Positions 24,729 to 33,157 of a stretch of 64,000 nt of DNA are shown piece by piece. The DNA comes from Curvibacter gracilis ATCC BAA-807 (lineage in GTDB: Bacteria > Pseudomonadota > Gammaproteobacteria > Burkholderiales > Burkholderiaceae_C). The DNA lies in assembly GCF_000518645.1 (NCBI RefSeq), contig NZ_KI912466.1, positions 121,792 to 185,791 of the forward strand. The letters run 5' to 3'. Below the pieces are notes generated by a model that did no database searches, was not told where the DNA came from, and saw nothing but the letters and a program-made list of their open reading frames with translations. Both the position numbers and the translations under genes were made by a program. The first letter of the stretch is position 1. Each line of letters starts with the position of its first letter.

Positions 24729-26594
24729 TTGAACCGATCCTCATTCGAAGCCCAGGCCGTGGCCCGGGTGGTGACGCCGGAACATGGCCTGAGCCTGGCG
24801 CCCGGTCGCCTGGCCACCCTGATGGAGCAGCAGGCGCTGCATTGCGTGTTCCAACCGATTGCCGACCTGCGCAGCGGCTCGATCTTCGGCCATGAGGCCT
24901 TGATCCGTGGCCCGGCGGGCACCGAGTGGGAGCGGCCTGATGTGCTGCTGGCACTGGCCCAGCAGGAAGACCTGCTGTTCGAGTTCGAGCTGTTCTGCGT
25001 GCACACGGCCCTGCTGCAATGGGGCCAGGCGGGCGAGCCCGGGCGGCTGTTCGTCAACATCAGCGCCGACGCGCTGGTCGAGGCCATGCGCCTGCAAGAG
25101 GCCGAATCGCTGATCGAGGCCGCACGCCGCTGCGGGGTGTCGCCCCGCATGCTGGTGATGGAGATCACCGAGCACGAGCGGGTGGGCGACATGGAGCAGT
25201 TGCACGCCGCCGTGCAGCACCTGCACGCCGCCGGCATCACCCTGGCCCTGGACGATTTTGGCGACGGGCGCTCCAGCCTGCGCCTGTGGTCGGAGGTCAA
25301 GCCCGCCTACGTGAAGATCGACAAGTACTTCACCCGGGCCCTGGACCAGCGCACCGAATGCCTGCAGGTGGTCAATGCGCTCAAGGGCATTGCCGAGGTG
25401 TTCGGCTCGGTGCTGATCGCCGAGGGCATCGAAACCACCGATGACCTGCGCGTGCTGCGCGACCTGGGCATTGCCTATGGTCAGGGCTACCTGCTGGGCC
25501 GCCCGGCGCGCGAGGTGGCACAGGCGGTGGTCGAGGCCGCGCTGAACGTGATGCACGACCGCCGCGTGTCGGTGTTGCCACAGCTGCAGCAGACCGCCCG
25601 CCCCGGCGTGCTGCGCCACCTGCCCGTGATCCAGGCCCCGGCCGTGGGCATGGGCTGCACCAACAACGAGTTGGCCGAGGTGTTCAAGGCCCGGCCCGAA
25701 CTGCACGCGCTGGCCATCGTGGACGGAGAACGGCCGGTGGGGCTGATCAACCGCCAGCAGTTCATGAACCATTACGCCACCCTGTACTTTCGTGAGGTGC
25801 ATGGCCGCAAGCCTTGCCTGGCCTATGCCAACCACTCGCCTCGGGTGGTGGAGCTGGACTACGACGTGGACGAACTGGTGGGCATCCTGACCTCGCAGGA
25901 CCAACGTTACCTGAACGACGGCTTCATCGTCACCGACAACGGCCGCTACGTGGGCCTGGGCACCGGTGACCAACTGGTGCGCTCGGTGACCGAGGCGCGC
26001 ATCGAGGCGGCCCGCCACGCCAACCCCCTGACCTTTCTGCCCGGCAACATCCCGATCAGCATGCACATCGACCGCCTGCTGGCCAGCGGCAGCGAGTTCG
26101 TGGCCTGCTACGCCGACCTGAACCACTTCAAGCCCTTCAACGACCAGTACGGCTACTGGCGCGGCGACGAGATGATCCGCCTGGTGGCCCGGCTGTGCGT
26201 GAGCCACTGCGATGCCCGGCGCGACTTTGTGGGGCATGTGGGCGGCGACGACTTCATGATCCTGTTTCAGAGCAACAACTGGCAGCAACGCTGCGAGGCC
26301 ATCATCGCGGAGTTTGCGCGCGAGGCCATGGCCTTGTTTGACGAGGTGGCCCGGCAGGCCGGTGGCATCGAAGCCGAGGACCGGCACGGCGTGAAGCGCT
26401 TTTTTCCGTGCACCACGCTGTCGATCGGCGCGGTCCGGGTGCTGCGCGGCCAGTACGAGTCGGCCGAGCAGGTGGCCAACGAGGCCGCCCTGGCCAAGCA
26501 CGATGCCAAGCAGAGCCACAGCGGCCTGCATGTGCGCGGGCCTCAGTTGCCCGGGCCCCTGATGGCTCAAGCGCCGCTGCAGCGGGCCGCCTGA
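24729..26594 (+). CDS. Cyclic-di-GMP signalling protein: EAL, CBS pair, variant GGDEF
   Basis: A protein of about 621 residues. The EAL phosphodiesterase domain (about 25-270) has an intact EAL motif in HEALIRG, FVNIS, MEITEHE, DDFGDG, VKID and AEGIET, so cyclic di-GMP hydrolysis is expected. A central region (about 290-435) resembles a CBS-domain pair. The C-terminal GGDEF-like domain reads GGDDF, a deviation from the usual active site, so it may be regulatory. No membrane segment is visible. The start is inferred as TTG at 24729 because CAGGAG lies six bases upstream; GTG at 24723 and ATG at 24823 are alternatives. It is divergent from the glycerate kinase gene. Confidence 0.88.
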   Translation: MNRSSFEAQAVARVVTPEHGLSLAPGRLATLMEQQALHCVFQPIADLRSGSIFGHEALIRGPAGTEWERPDVLLALAQQEDLLFEFELFCVHTALLQWGQAGEPGRLFVNISADALVEAMRLQEAESLIEAARRCGVSPRMLVMEITEHERVGDMEQLHAAVQHLHAAGITLALDDFGDGRSSLRLWSEVKPAYVKIDKYFTRALDQRTECLQVVNALKGIAEVFGSVLIAEGIETTDDLRVLRDLGIAYGQGYLLGRPAREVAQAVVEAALNVMHDRRVSVLPQLQQTARPGVLRHLPVIQAPAVGMGCTNNELAEVFKARPELHALAIVDGERPVGLINRQQFMNHYATLYFREVHGRKPCLAYANHSPRVVELDYDVDELVGILTSQDQRYLNDGFIVTDNGRYVGLGTGDQLVRSVTEARIEAARHANPLTFLPGNIPISMHIDRLLASGSEFVACYADLNHFKPFNDQYGYWRGDEMIRLVARLCVSHCDARRDFVGHVGGDDFMILFQSNNWQQRCEAIIAEFAREAMALFDEVARQAGGIEAEDRHGVKRFFPCTTLSIGAVRVLRGQYESAEQVANEAALAKHDAKQSHSGLHVRGPQLPGPLMAQAPLQRAA

Positions 26595-26629
26595 GCCGCC
26601 CCAGGCCCCCGCTTCAAATCGGCGCCCAA

Positions 26630-28039
26630 TCAGCGCCGGCCCAGGGCCGTCACCGCCAATTGCAGGGCCAGGCGGTTGTGGCGCTCGATCAAGGGGGGCA
26701 GATCGAGCGTGGTGAGCTGCCCGTCACGCACCACCACCCGGCCGTTGACCACGGTGTGGCGAGCCTTGGCCGGCGCACACAGCAGCAGCGCGCCCACCGG
26801 GTCATGCACGGCGCCGCCGGCAAAGTCGAGGCTGCCCAGGTCGAACACCGCCAGGTCGGCACACTGGCCCACGGCCAGCGAGCCGATGTCGGCACGGCCC
26901 AGCACCTCGGCCCCACCGCGGGTGGCCAGGGCCAGGGCGTCGCGGGCCTTCATCTCGGCGGGGCCGGCATCGCAGCCAAAGGGCTCCAGGGCACGGCCGA
27001 CCCGGGCCAGCAGCATGGCCTGACGCGCCTCGCCCAACATGTGGGCGCCATCGTTGCTGGCGCTGCCGTCCACCCCCAGGCCCACGGGCACGCCTGCGTC
27101 GAGCATGCGGCGGATCGGGGCGATGCCCGAGGCCAGGCGCATGTTGCTGCACGGGCAGTGCGCCACCCCGGTGCGGGTGCGGGCGAACAGCGACATGCCG
27201 GCCGCGTCGAGCTTGACGCAGTGGGCATGCCACACATCGTGCCCCACCCAGCCCAGTTGCTCAGCATATTCGGCGGGGGTGCAGCCGAACTTGTCGCGGC
27301 TGTAGGCGATGTCGTGGTCGTTCTCGGCCAGGTGGGTGTGCAGTCGCACACCGTGCGCCCGGGCCAGCAGGGCCGATTCGCGCATCAGATCGCGGCTGAC
27401 GCTGAAGGGCGAGCACGGGGCCACCGCCACCTGCACCATGGCGCCGTGGCGAGGGTCGTGCCAGCGCTCGATCAGGCGCTGGGTGTCGCGCAGGATGGCG
27501 TCTTCGCGTTCGACCACTTCATCGGGCGGCAGGCCGCCCTGCGAACGGCCCACGCTCATGCTGCCGCGGGTGGCGACAAAGCGCATGCCGATGGCCTGGG
27601 CGGCTTCGATGCTGTCGTCCAGGCGCACGCCGTTGGGGTAGATGTAGAGGTGGTCGCTGCTGGTGGTGCAGCCGCTGAGCAGCAGCTCGGCCATGGCCAC
27701 CTGGGTCGAGACCTGCACCATCTCGGGCGTCAAGCCGGCCCAGATGGGGTAGAGCCCCTGCAGCCACGAGAACAGCTCGGCATCCTGCACCGCCGGTATC
27801 GCCCGGGTGAGCGACTGGTACATGTGGTGGTGGGTGTTGACCAGGCCGGGTGTGACCAGGCAGCCGCGCAGGTCGAGCACCTCGTCGGCCTGCTCGGCCA
27901 AATCGGCCAGGTCGGCCGCAGGGCCGATGGCCTCGATGCGGTGGTCGCGGATGAACACCGAAGCATCGCTCAGCTCGCGGCGCTGCTCGTCAAAAGTGGC
28001 GACGCAACGGGCGTTGCGCAGCAGCAGGGTCTTGCTCAT
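26630..28039 (-). CDS. 8-oxoguanine / guanine deaminase (amidohydrolase family)
   Basis: A 469-residue metal-dependent amidohydrolase. Metal and substrate motifs appear in order: NTHHHMYQSLTR near residue 70, HTHLAEND, HAHCVKLD and the catalytic GVDGSASND. The sequence style is that of the ATZ/TRZ and 8-oxoguanine deaminase group rather than classic guanine deaminases. Deamination of 8-oxoguanine yields urate directly, and the gene directly follows puuD, the urate-oxidising enzyme, 13 bases away on the same strand. That coupling supports the 8-oxoguanine assignment, but guanine (giving xanthine) or a related aminopurine cannot be ruled out. It is last in the minus-strand run xdhC, puuD, deaminase. 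Confidence 0.85.
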   Translation of the reverse strand: MSKTLLLRNARCVATFDEQRRELSDASVFIRDHRIEAIGPAADLADLAEQADEVLDLRGCLVTPGLVNTHHHMYQSLTRAIPAVQDAELFSWLQGLYPIWAGLTPEMVQVSTQVAMAELLLSGCTTSSDHLYIYPNGVRLDDSIEAAQAIGMRFVATRGSMSVGRSQGGLPPDEVVEREDAILRDTQRLIERWHDPRHGAMVQVAVAPCSPFSVSRDLMRESALLARAHGVRLHTHLAENDHDIAYSRDKFGCTPAEYAEQLGWVGHDVWHAHCVKLDAAGMSLFARTRTGVAHCPCSNMRLASGIAPIRRMLDAGVPVGLGVDGSASNDGAHMLGEARQAMLLARVGRALEPFGCDAGPAEMKARDALALATRGGAEVLGRADIGSLAVGQCADLAVFDLGSLDFAGGAVHDPVGALLLCAPAKARHTVVNGRVVVRDGQLTTLDLPPLIERHNRLALQLAVTALGRR

Positions 28040-28052
28040 GACAGGCCAGCGA

Positions 28053-29261
28053 TCAGGGGGTGGTGGGGGCACCGGCCTGGAACCAGGCGCCGATCAGGGC
28101 GCGCTCCTCGTCGGTGATGCCGGTGGCGTTGTTCATGGGCATGATCTTGGTGACCACCGCCTGCTGGTAGACCGCCTGGGCATGGGCCTTGACCTGCTCG
28201 GGCGAATCCAGGCGCACGTTCTTCATCTGCACGGCCTCGCCATGGCACATGTAGCAGCGCGCGGACAACACCTGCTGCACCTGGGCAAAGGTGACGGCCG
28301 GTTGAGCCGCCGAGGCGGCCACGGGCGCCACCGGGGCCGGACGCAGCCAGACGATCAGCCCCAGCAGCACCACCACGCCGGCGGCGGCATAGGGCCAGGG
28401 GTGGGCGTTGCGGCCCAACTTGAAACCGTGGCGCATCACAAAGAACTGGCGGATGGCGGCGCCGGCAAACATCATGCCGATCAACACCAGCCAGTTCTGC
28501 GGGTGGGTGTAGGTGAAGCTGTAGTGGTTGGACAGCATGGCAAACAGCACCGGCAGCGTGAAATAGGTGTTGTGCACGCTGCGCTGTTTGCCACGCTTGC
28601 CGTGGATGGGGTCGACCGGCAGGCCGTCCTTGATCTGCTGCACCACGGTGCGCTGGCCTGGGATGATCCAGAAGAACACGTTGGCACTCATCGAGGTGGC
28701 GATCATGGCGCCCATCAGCAAGAAGGCGGCACGGCCGGCAAACCAGTGGCAGGCCAGCCACGAGGCCACGCAGACCAGCACCAGCACCAGGGCGCCCACG
28801 ATGGCGTCGCCATTCTTGCGCTGACCGAACACCCGGCAGATGCCGTCGTACAGCAGCCAGAACACCACCAGAAAGCCCAGCGCCACGGCAATCGCCTCGG
28901 CAGGGGCCCAGTCCATGCGCGACTTGTCGATCAGGTAGGTGCTGGCACTCCAGAGGTAGGAGACGGTGAACAGTGAGAAGCCGGTCAGCCAGGTGCTGTA
29001 GCTCTCCCAATAGAACCAGTGCAGATGGCCGGGCAGCTTGGGCGGTGACACGGCAAACTTGACGGGGTGGTAGAAGCCACCGCCGTGCACGGCCCACAAT
29101 TCACCGCTCACGCCCTGGCGTTTCAGTTCGGGGTCTTCGGGCGGCGTGAGGCTGCTGTCCAGAAAGACGAAATAGAACGAGGAGCCAACCCAGGCGATGG
29201 CGGTGATGACGTGGACCCAGCGCAGCAGCAGGTTGGCCCAGTCCAGGAAATAGCTTTCCAT
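28053..29261 (-). CDS. puuD: Membrane urate hydroxylase/oxidase PuuD with C-terminal cytochrome c
   Basis: A 402-residue inner-membrane protein with an N-terminal domain of about eight hydrophobic helices (residues 1-310) and a C-terminal cytochrome c domain with heme motif CYMCH near residue 340. The initial string LLRWVHVITAIAWVGSSFYFVFLD is the PuuD/urate oxidase signature (shown here as its WVHVITAIAWVGSSF core). Such proteins convert urate to 5-hydroxyisourate and pass electrons to the respiratory chain instead of making peroxide. The ATG at 29261 fits the family start. A palindromic TGTATACA operator lies about 170 bases upstream. It follows xdhC and precedes the deaminase on one strand. 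Confidence 0.93.
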   Translation of the reverse strand: MESYFLDWANLLLRWVHVITAIAWVGSSFYFVFLDSSLTPPEDPELKRQGVSGELWAVHGGGFYHPVKFAVSPPKLPGHLHWFYWESYSTWLTGFSLFTVSYLWSASTYLIDKSRMDWAPAEAIAVALGFLVVFWLLYDGICRVFGQRKNGDAIVGALVLVLVCVASWLACHWFAGRAAFLLMGAMIATSMSANVFFWIIPGQRTVVQQIKDGLPVDPIHGKRGKQRSVHNTYFTLPVLFAMLSNHYSFTYTHPQNWLVLIGMMFAGAAIRQFFVMRHGFKLGRNAHPWPYAAAGVVVLLGLIVWLRPAPVAPVAASAAQPAVTFAQVQQVLSARCYMCHGEAVQMKNVRLDSPEQVKAHAQAVYQQAVVTKIMPMNNATGITDEERALIGAWFQAGAPTTP

Positions 29262-29426
29262 TCTCAACTCCGGTGCCCCTGAACCAACAGGGCGGCACTT
29301 TGATGGTCTGCTCACCACTGCGGGCGCTGTGAGCAGAAGTTGGGGCCGCGGCCATGGGTTGGAAGAACCCCAGCTCCGCTGCGACCGGATGCAGGAAGGA
29401 GGTCGTTGTCACGGCCTCCAGGCGGC

Positions 29427-29442
29427 AAAGTGTATACAGTTT
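29427..29442. promoter_or_regulatory. TGTATACA purine operator upstream of puuD
   Basis: AAAGTGTATACAGTTT is a 16-bp inverted repeat with one mismatched pair, centred between 29434 and 29435, about 165-180 bases before the puuD ATG. Nearly the same sequence occurs before the first GntR gene (31440-31457) and before the nucleobase permease (42243). A GntR/FCD dimer is the likely binder. Confidence 0.65.
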
Positions 29443-29477
29443 TTGAGCACCGTGCAGGCGTATCGTCCGGCCCCGGA

Positions 29478-30311
29478 TCAGGGCTTTCCCGAGGCGGCCC
29501 CGGTGCCCGGAAGCTTTTGCAATAACTGTGCCGCCACCGCCACGGCAATGACCTCCGGCTGCTTGCCGGTGATGCCCGGCACACCGATGGGACAGGTGAT
29601 GTGATTCAGTTCCTCGGCGGTGAAACCACGCTCCTGCAGACGCCGCTGGAAGGTGGCCCATTTGGTCTGGCTGCCGATCAGACCGACAAAAGGCAGGTCA
29701 CCGCGCTCGCGCTGGCGACGCAGGCAGGCGGCCACGATGTCCAGATCTTCGGCATGGCTGAAACTCATCACCAGCACCTGAGACCCCGGCACCAGGTCGG
29801 CCACCGCCCCTTGCACCGGGTCGGAATGCTCAGCCTCCACGTTCTCGGGCAGTTCGGGCGGGAAGATGCCGTCGCGGCTGTCGATCCAGCGCAGGCGAAA
29901 CGGCAGCGGCGCCAGCACCCGCACCAGCGCATGCCCCACATGGCCGCCCCCAAACAAAGCCAGGGGCTGGCCGCCTTGCGCCAGTTCGGTGCGCAGGCGC
30001 TCACGGTCGGCGGTGGTGACCCGCTCCAGGCTCAGGTGCACCACACCGCCGCAGCACTGCCCCAGGCTGGGGCCCAGGGCATGGCGCTGCTGCTGCGGCC
30101 AGGGCGTGGCCGGGTCGCGCAAGCCTTCGCGGGCGGCCAGGGTGGCCACCAGCTCGAGGTGGCCGCCGCCGATGGTGCCCAGCACGGCCTCGGGCCACAC
30201 CGCCATCCAGGCGCCCACCTCACGGGGCACCGAGCCCTGGGTGCGCGCCACGCGCACCAGGCAGGCGGGTTCATCGTTCAGGCGCTGCAGCAATTGGGAC
30301 AAAGCACTCAT
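29478..30311 (-). CDS. xdhC: Xanthine dehydrogenase accessory protein
   Basis: A 277-residue XdhC-family protein that sulfurates and inserts the molybdenum cofactor into xanthine dehydrogenase. Visible landmarks are RTQGSVPREVGAWMAV near residue 22, LGTIGGGHLE, and the Rossmann-like LALFGGGHVGHALVRVL in the middle. The C-terminal part carries LIGSQTKWATFQRRL and the ICPIG-like TCPIGVPGI motif of the family. The ATG at 30311 gives the family-standard start MSALSQLLQ. It is separated from xdhAB by 18 kb and placed before puuD with a 216-base gap that holds the TGTATACA operator, suggesting separate control of puuD. Confidence 0.92.
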   Translation of the reverse strand: MSALSQLLQRLNDEPACLVRVARTQGSVPREVGAWMAVWPEAVLGTIGGGHLELVATLAAREGLRDPATPWPQQQRHALGPSLGQCCGGVVHLSLERVTTADRERLRTELAQGGQPLALFGGGHVGHALVRVLAPLPFRLRWIDSRDGIFPPELPENVEAEHSDPVQGAVADLVPGSQVLVMSFSHAEDLDIVAACLRRQRERGDLPFVGLIGSQTKWATFQRRLQERGFTAEELNHITCPIGVPGITGKQPEVIAVAVAAQLLQKLPGTGAASGKP

Positions 30312-30473
30312 GGGCGCTGATTTTGCGGTCATAAAACCCTTTATCCAGACAAAATGGCCTTACGGCAGATACGACTGGCAACAATCAGAACCGGTACGCA
30401 AAGGCACAATGCGCGCATGAACGGACCCGCCCCACGCCCAAGCCCGCTGCCAAGCCCCCAGTCAAACGGCCCC

Positions 30474-30995
30474 ATGCAAGCCCTGATCCGGCGCCCCCTG
30501 TGGCTGATGGCCACGGCCTGGGCCGCGCTGCTGGCCGCCTGCGGCAGCAGCCCCACGCCGCCGCTGAGCGAGAACACGCCTGCCGCCGAAACGCCGGGCC
30601 CGGCCGGCAGCCCAGCCGGCAGCGGTGGAGCCCTGACGATCAGTCCGGCCTCGGCAGCCACCACCCCCAAGGCCTACCGCCAGGATGCGGCCCAGCACCT
30701 GTACAAGCTCAATGCCCAGCGCATCTACGCGGGCAAGCTGCCACCCATGCTGTACGCGGTGGGTGTGCTGCAGGTGAGCATCGACACCCGGGGGCAGGTC
30801 ACACAGTTGCACTGGATGCGTGCCCCGCGCCACGCCCCGGAGGTGATCGCCGAGATCGAGCGCACGGCCCGCGCGGCCGCGCCCTACCCGGTGCCGGCCC
30901 GCCTGGGCAAGGTGGTCTACACCGACACCTGGCTGTGGGACCAGAGCGGCAAGTTCCAGCTCGACACCCTGACGGAAGGTCAGAGCGGCGGCTGA
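30474..30995 (+). CDS. Putative lipoprotein with TonB-C-like domain
   Basis: A protein of about 173 residues. It starts with a lipoprotein signal (MQALIRRPLWLMATAWAALL then AAC), giving a lipidated Cys near residue 23. A Pro/Ala/Gly/Thr-rich linker (about 24-65) leads to a compact C-terminal domain (about 70-165). The pattern LYAVGVLQVSIDTRGQVTQL resembles the beta-strands of TonB C-terminal domains. No function is recognised. An in-frame ATG at 30417 would add 19 residues before the signal; the later ATG gives a better signal peptide. The gene is divergent from xdhC and followed, 12 bases after its stop, by the end of the convergent uraH. Confidence 0.7.
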   Translation: MQALIRRPLWLMATAWAALLAACGSSPTPPLSENTPAAETPGPAGSPAGSGGALTISPASAATTPKAYRQDAAQHLYKLNAQRIYAGKLPPMLYAVGVLQVSIDTRGQVTQLHWMRAPRHAPEVIAEIERTARAAAPYPVPARLGKVVYTDTWLWDQSGKFQLDTLTEGQSGG

Positions 30996-31007
30996 ACCGC
31001 GCCGGCC

Positions 31008-31358
31008 TCAGGAGCCGCGGTAGGTGGAATGGCTCCAGGGGCTGACCAGCAGGGGCACGTGGTAGTGCTGATCGGCATGGGCGATGCCGAAGTCCAGCGT
31101 CACCTTGTCGAGGAAGGGGGGCTGGGGCAGGTCGACGCCGCGGGCGCGGAAGTAATCCGCCACCTCGAACACCAGGCGGTAGGTGCCAGGGCGCAGGTTG
31201 TTGTTGTCATACAGCGGGCCGTCGGAGCGGCCATCGGCATTCAACACAAAGCGGCGCACCAGGGTGGCGTTGTCGCCCTGGGTGGTGAACAGCGAAACCC
31301 CCATGCCGGCGGCCGGGCTGCCGTGCATGGTGTCCAGAACGTGGGTACTGAGGCCCAT
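31008..31358 (-). CDS. uraH: 5-Hydroxyisourate hydrolase (transthyretin-related)
   Basis: A 116-residue transthyretin-like hydrolase that opens 5-hydroxyisourate to OHCU, the step after PuuD. The N-terminal LSTHVLDTMHGSPA carries the conserved catalytic His, and the protein ends in the diagnostic YRGS tetrapeptide. The length matches the family. AAGGAT lies six bases upstream of the ATG at 31358. It is divergent from the GntR regulator and shares with it a region that contains a perfect TGTATACA palindrome, so both genes are probably controlled by that regulator. Confidence 0.95.
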   Translation of the reverse strand: MGLSTHVLDTMHGSPAAGMGVSLFTTQGDNATLVRRFVLNADGRSDGPLYDNNNLRPGTYRLVFEVADYFRARGVDLPQPPFLDKVTLDFGIAHADQHYHVPLLVSPWSHSTYRGS

Positions 31359-31439
31359 GGGTGATCCTTTCGGGTGACGAGACAAGAGACGGCCACCTGG
31401 GCGACCGGGTGAAGGCTGCCATGACGGCAATCGTGAACC

Positions 31440-31457
31440 AAAAGTGTATACACTTTT
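31440..31457. promoter_or_regulatory. Perfect TGTATACA palindrome between uraH and the GntR gene
   Basis: AAAAGTGTATACACTTTT is a perfect 18-bp palindrome whose centre lies 33 bases before the GntR ATG and 90 bases before the uraH ATG. It is the best of three copies of this operator in the window. Its position over the regulator's own promoter fits autorepression by a GntR/FCD dimer. Confidence 0.75.
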
Positions 31458-31481
31458 TGAATTGGCAGCTATCATGAACCC

Positions 31482-32156
31482 ATGGACGCCCCCAACCCAT
31501 CGACCACCCACGTCATCGTCGAGAGCCTGACCCGGGCCATCGTCGAACACCGGCTGCTGCCGGGCACCAAGCTGGCCGAACAGAAACTGGCCGACCACTT
31601 CGGCGTGTCGCGCACGCTGGTCCGCCAGGCCCTGTTCCAGCTGTCGCAAAACCGCCTGATCCGGCTGGAGCCGGCGCGCGGGGCCTTTGTCGCGGCGCCC
31701 TCGGTCACCGAGGCCCGCCAGGTTTTCGCCGTGCGGCGCATGCTGGAGGCTGAAATGACGCGTGCCTTTGTGCGCGATGTCACCCCTAGCAAGATCAAGG
31801 CCTTGCGCGAGCACGTGGCCCGCGAAAAAGCCGCCGTGCAGGATGGCGATGCCTCCGGTCGCACCGAACTGCTGGGCGACTTCCATGTGCGCATGGCCGA
31901 GTTGATGGGCAACGAGGTGCTGGCCCAATTGCTGGGTGAGCTGATTTCGCGCTGCGCCCTGATCACGCTGATGTACCAGTCGGCCAGTGCGGCCGAACAC
32001 TCCCACGAGGAGCACGGCGAGATCGTCAAGGCCCTGGCGGCGCGCGACGAAGCCCTGGCGGTGCAACTCATGAACGATCACCTGACCCATGTCGAGGAAA
32101 GCCTCACCTTCGACCGCAAGCTGCCCACCAGCGACCTGTCCATGGCCCTGTCCTGA
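31482..32156 (+). CDS. GntR-family (FCD) regulator of purine breakdown, first paralogue
   Basis: A 224-residue GntR regulator with an N-terminal winged helix (FGVSRTLVRQALFQLSQNRL, about 40-59) and a C-terminal all-helical FCD effector domain containing FHVRMAEL and the H-rich EHSHEEHGEIV metal/ligand region. It is the first gene of a plus-strand run with puuE, the uraD fusion and an M20 hydrolase. The perfect palindrome just upstream is a likely binding site. A closely similar regulator occurs at 41432-42121; both share the DFHV and LYQS-type segments. The effector may be urate, allantoin or another intermediate; this is not seen in the sequence. Confidence 0.9.
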   Translation: MDAPNPSTTHVIVESLTRAIVEHRLLPGTKLAEQKLADHFGVSRTLVRQALFQLSQNRLIRLEPARGAFVAAPSVTEARQVFAVRRMLEAEMTRAFVRDVTPSKIKALREHVAREKAAVQDGDASGRTELLGDFHVRMAELMGNEVLAQLLGELISRCALITLMYQSASAAEHSHEEHGEIVKALAARDEALAVQLMNDHLTHVEESLTFDRKLPTSDLSMALS

Positions 32157-32192
32157 ACTTCACACCACACCGTCAGCCCTCCGAGCCCGCCC

Positions 32193-33155
32193 ATGAAGCC
32201 TTACGACACCACCCAACCCTACCCCCGTGACCTGATCGGCTACGGCCGCGATGTGCCCCACGCCCAGTGGCCGGGCCAGGCCCGCATTGCGGTCCAGTTC
32301 GTGCTGAACTACGAGGAAGGCGGCGAGAACGCCACCTTGCACGGCGACGCCGGCTCGGAGCAGTTCCTGTCCGAGATGTTCAACCCGGCCAGCTACCCCG
32401 ACCGCCACATGAGCATGGAAGGCATCTACGAGTACGGCTCACGCGTGGGCGTGTGGCGCATCCTGCGCGAGTTCGAGAAGCGCGGCCTGCCCATGACCAT
32501 CTTCGGCGTCGGCATGGCCCTGCAACGCCACCCCGAGCTGACCCAGGCCTTTGTCGAACTGGGCCATGAGATCGCCTGCCACGGCTGGCGCTGGATCCAC
32601 TACCAGAACATCGACGAGGCGACCGAGCGCGAGCACATGCGCGTGGCGCTGGACGCGATCGAAAAGCTCACCGGCCAGCGCCCCACCGGCTGGTACACCG
32701 GGCGCGACAGCCCACGCACCCGCCGCCTGGTGGTGGACGACGGCCGGCTGGAGTACGACAGCGACTACTACGGCGATGACCTCCCCTTCTGGATGAAGGT
32801 CGAGCGCAGCGACGGCGCCGTGGTGCCGCACCTGGTGGTGCCCTACACCCTGGACACCAACGACATGCGCTTTGCGCTGCCGCAAGGCTTCTCGCAGGGC
32901 GACGACTTTTTCACGTACCTGCGCGACAGCTTCGACTGCCTGTACGCCGAGGGCGACCCTGCCGGCGAGAACCGCCCCAAGATGCTGAGCATCGGCATGC
33001 ACTGCCGCCTGCTGGGCCGCCCCGGGCGCATGGTGGCGCTGCAGAAGTTTCTTGACCACATCCAGCGCCACGACAAGGTCTGGGTGTGCCGCCGCATCGA
33101 CATTGCCCGCCACTGGCAGCAGGTGCACCCCTTCACCGAACAGAAAGCAGGCTGA
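32193..33155 (+). CDS. puuE: Cofactor-independent allantoinase PuuE
   Basis: A 320-residue polysaccharide-deacetylase-fold protein. The start MKPYDTTQPYPRDLIGYG and the patterns FVLNYEEGGENATLHGD, GHEIACHGWRW and GWYTGRDSPRTRRL are typical of PuuE. Enzymes of this family hydrolyse allantoin to allantoate without the binuclear metal centre of classical allantoinase. It follows the GntR gene by 36 bases and precedes the uraD fusion by two bases, so the three form an operon. The length matches the family (about 310-320). Confidence 0.94.
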   Translation: MKPYDTTQPYPRDLIGYGRDVPHAQWPGQARIAVQFVLNYEEGGENATLHGDAGSEQFLSEMFNPASYPDRHMSMEGIYEYGSRVGVWRILREFEKRGLPMTIFGVGMALQRHPELTQAFVELGHEIACHGWRWIHYQNIDEATEREHMRVALDAIEKLTGQRPTGWYTGRDSPRTRRLVVDDGRLEYDSDYYGDDLPFWMKVERSDGAVVPHLVVPYTLDTNDMRFALPQGFSQGDDFFTYLRDSFDCLYAEGDPAGENRPKMLSIGMHCRLLGRPGRMVALQKFLDHIQRHDKVWVCRRIDIARHWQQVHPFTEQKAG

Positions 33156-33157
33156 CC

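Noticed and set aside
30312-30416. Sigma-54-like spacing upstream of xdhC
   Set aside because: GG-N10-GC spacing occurs by chance, but neither the CAC nor the TT positions match.
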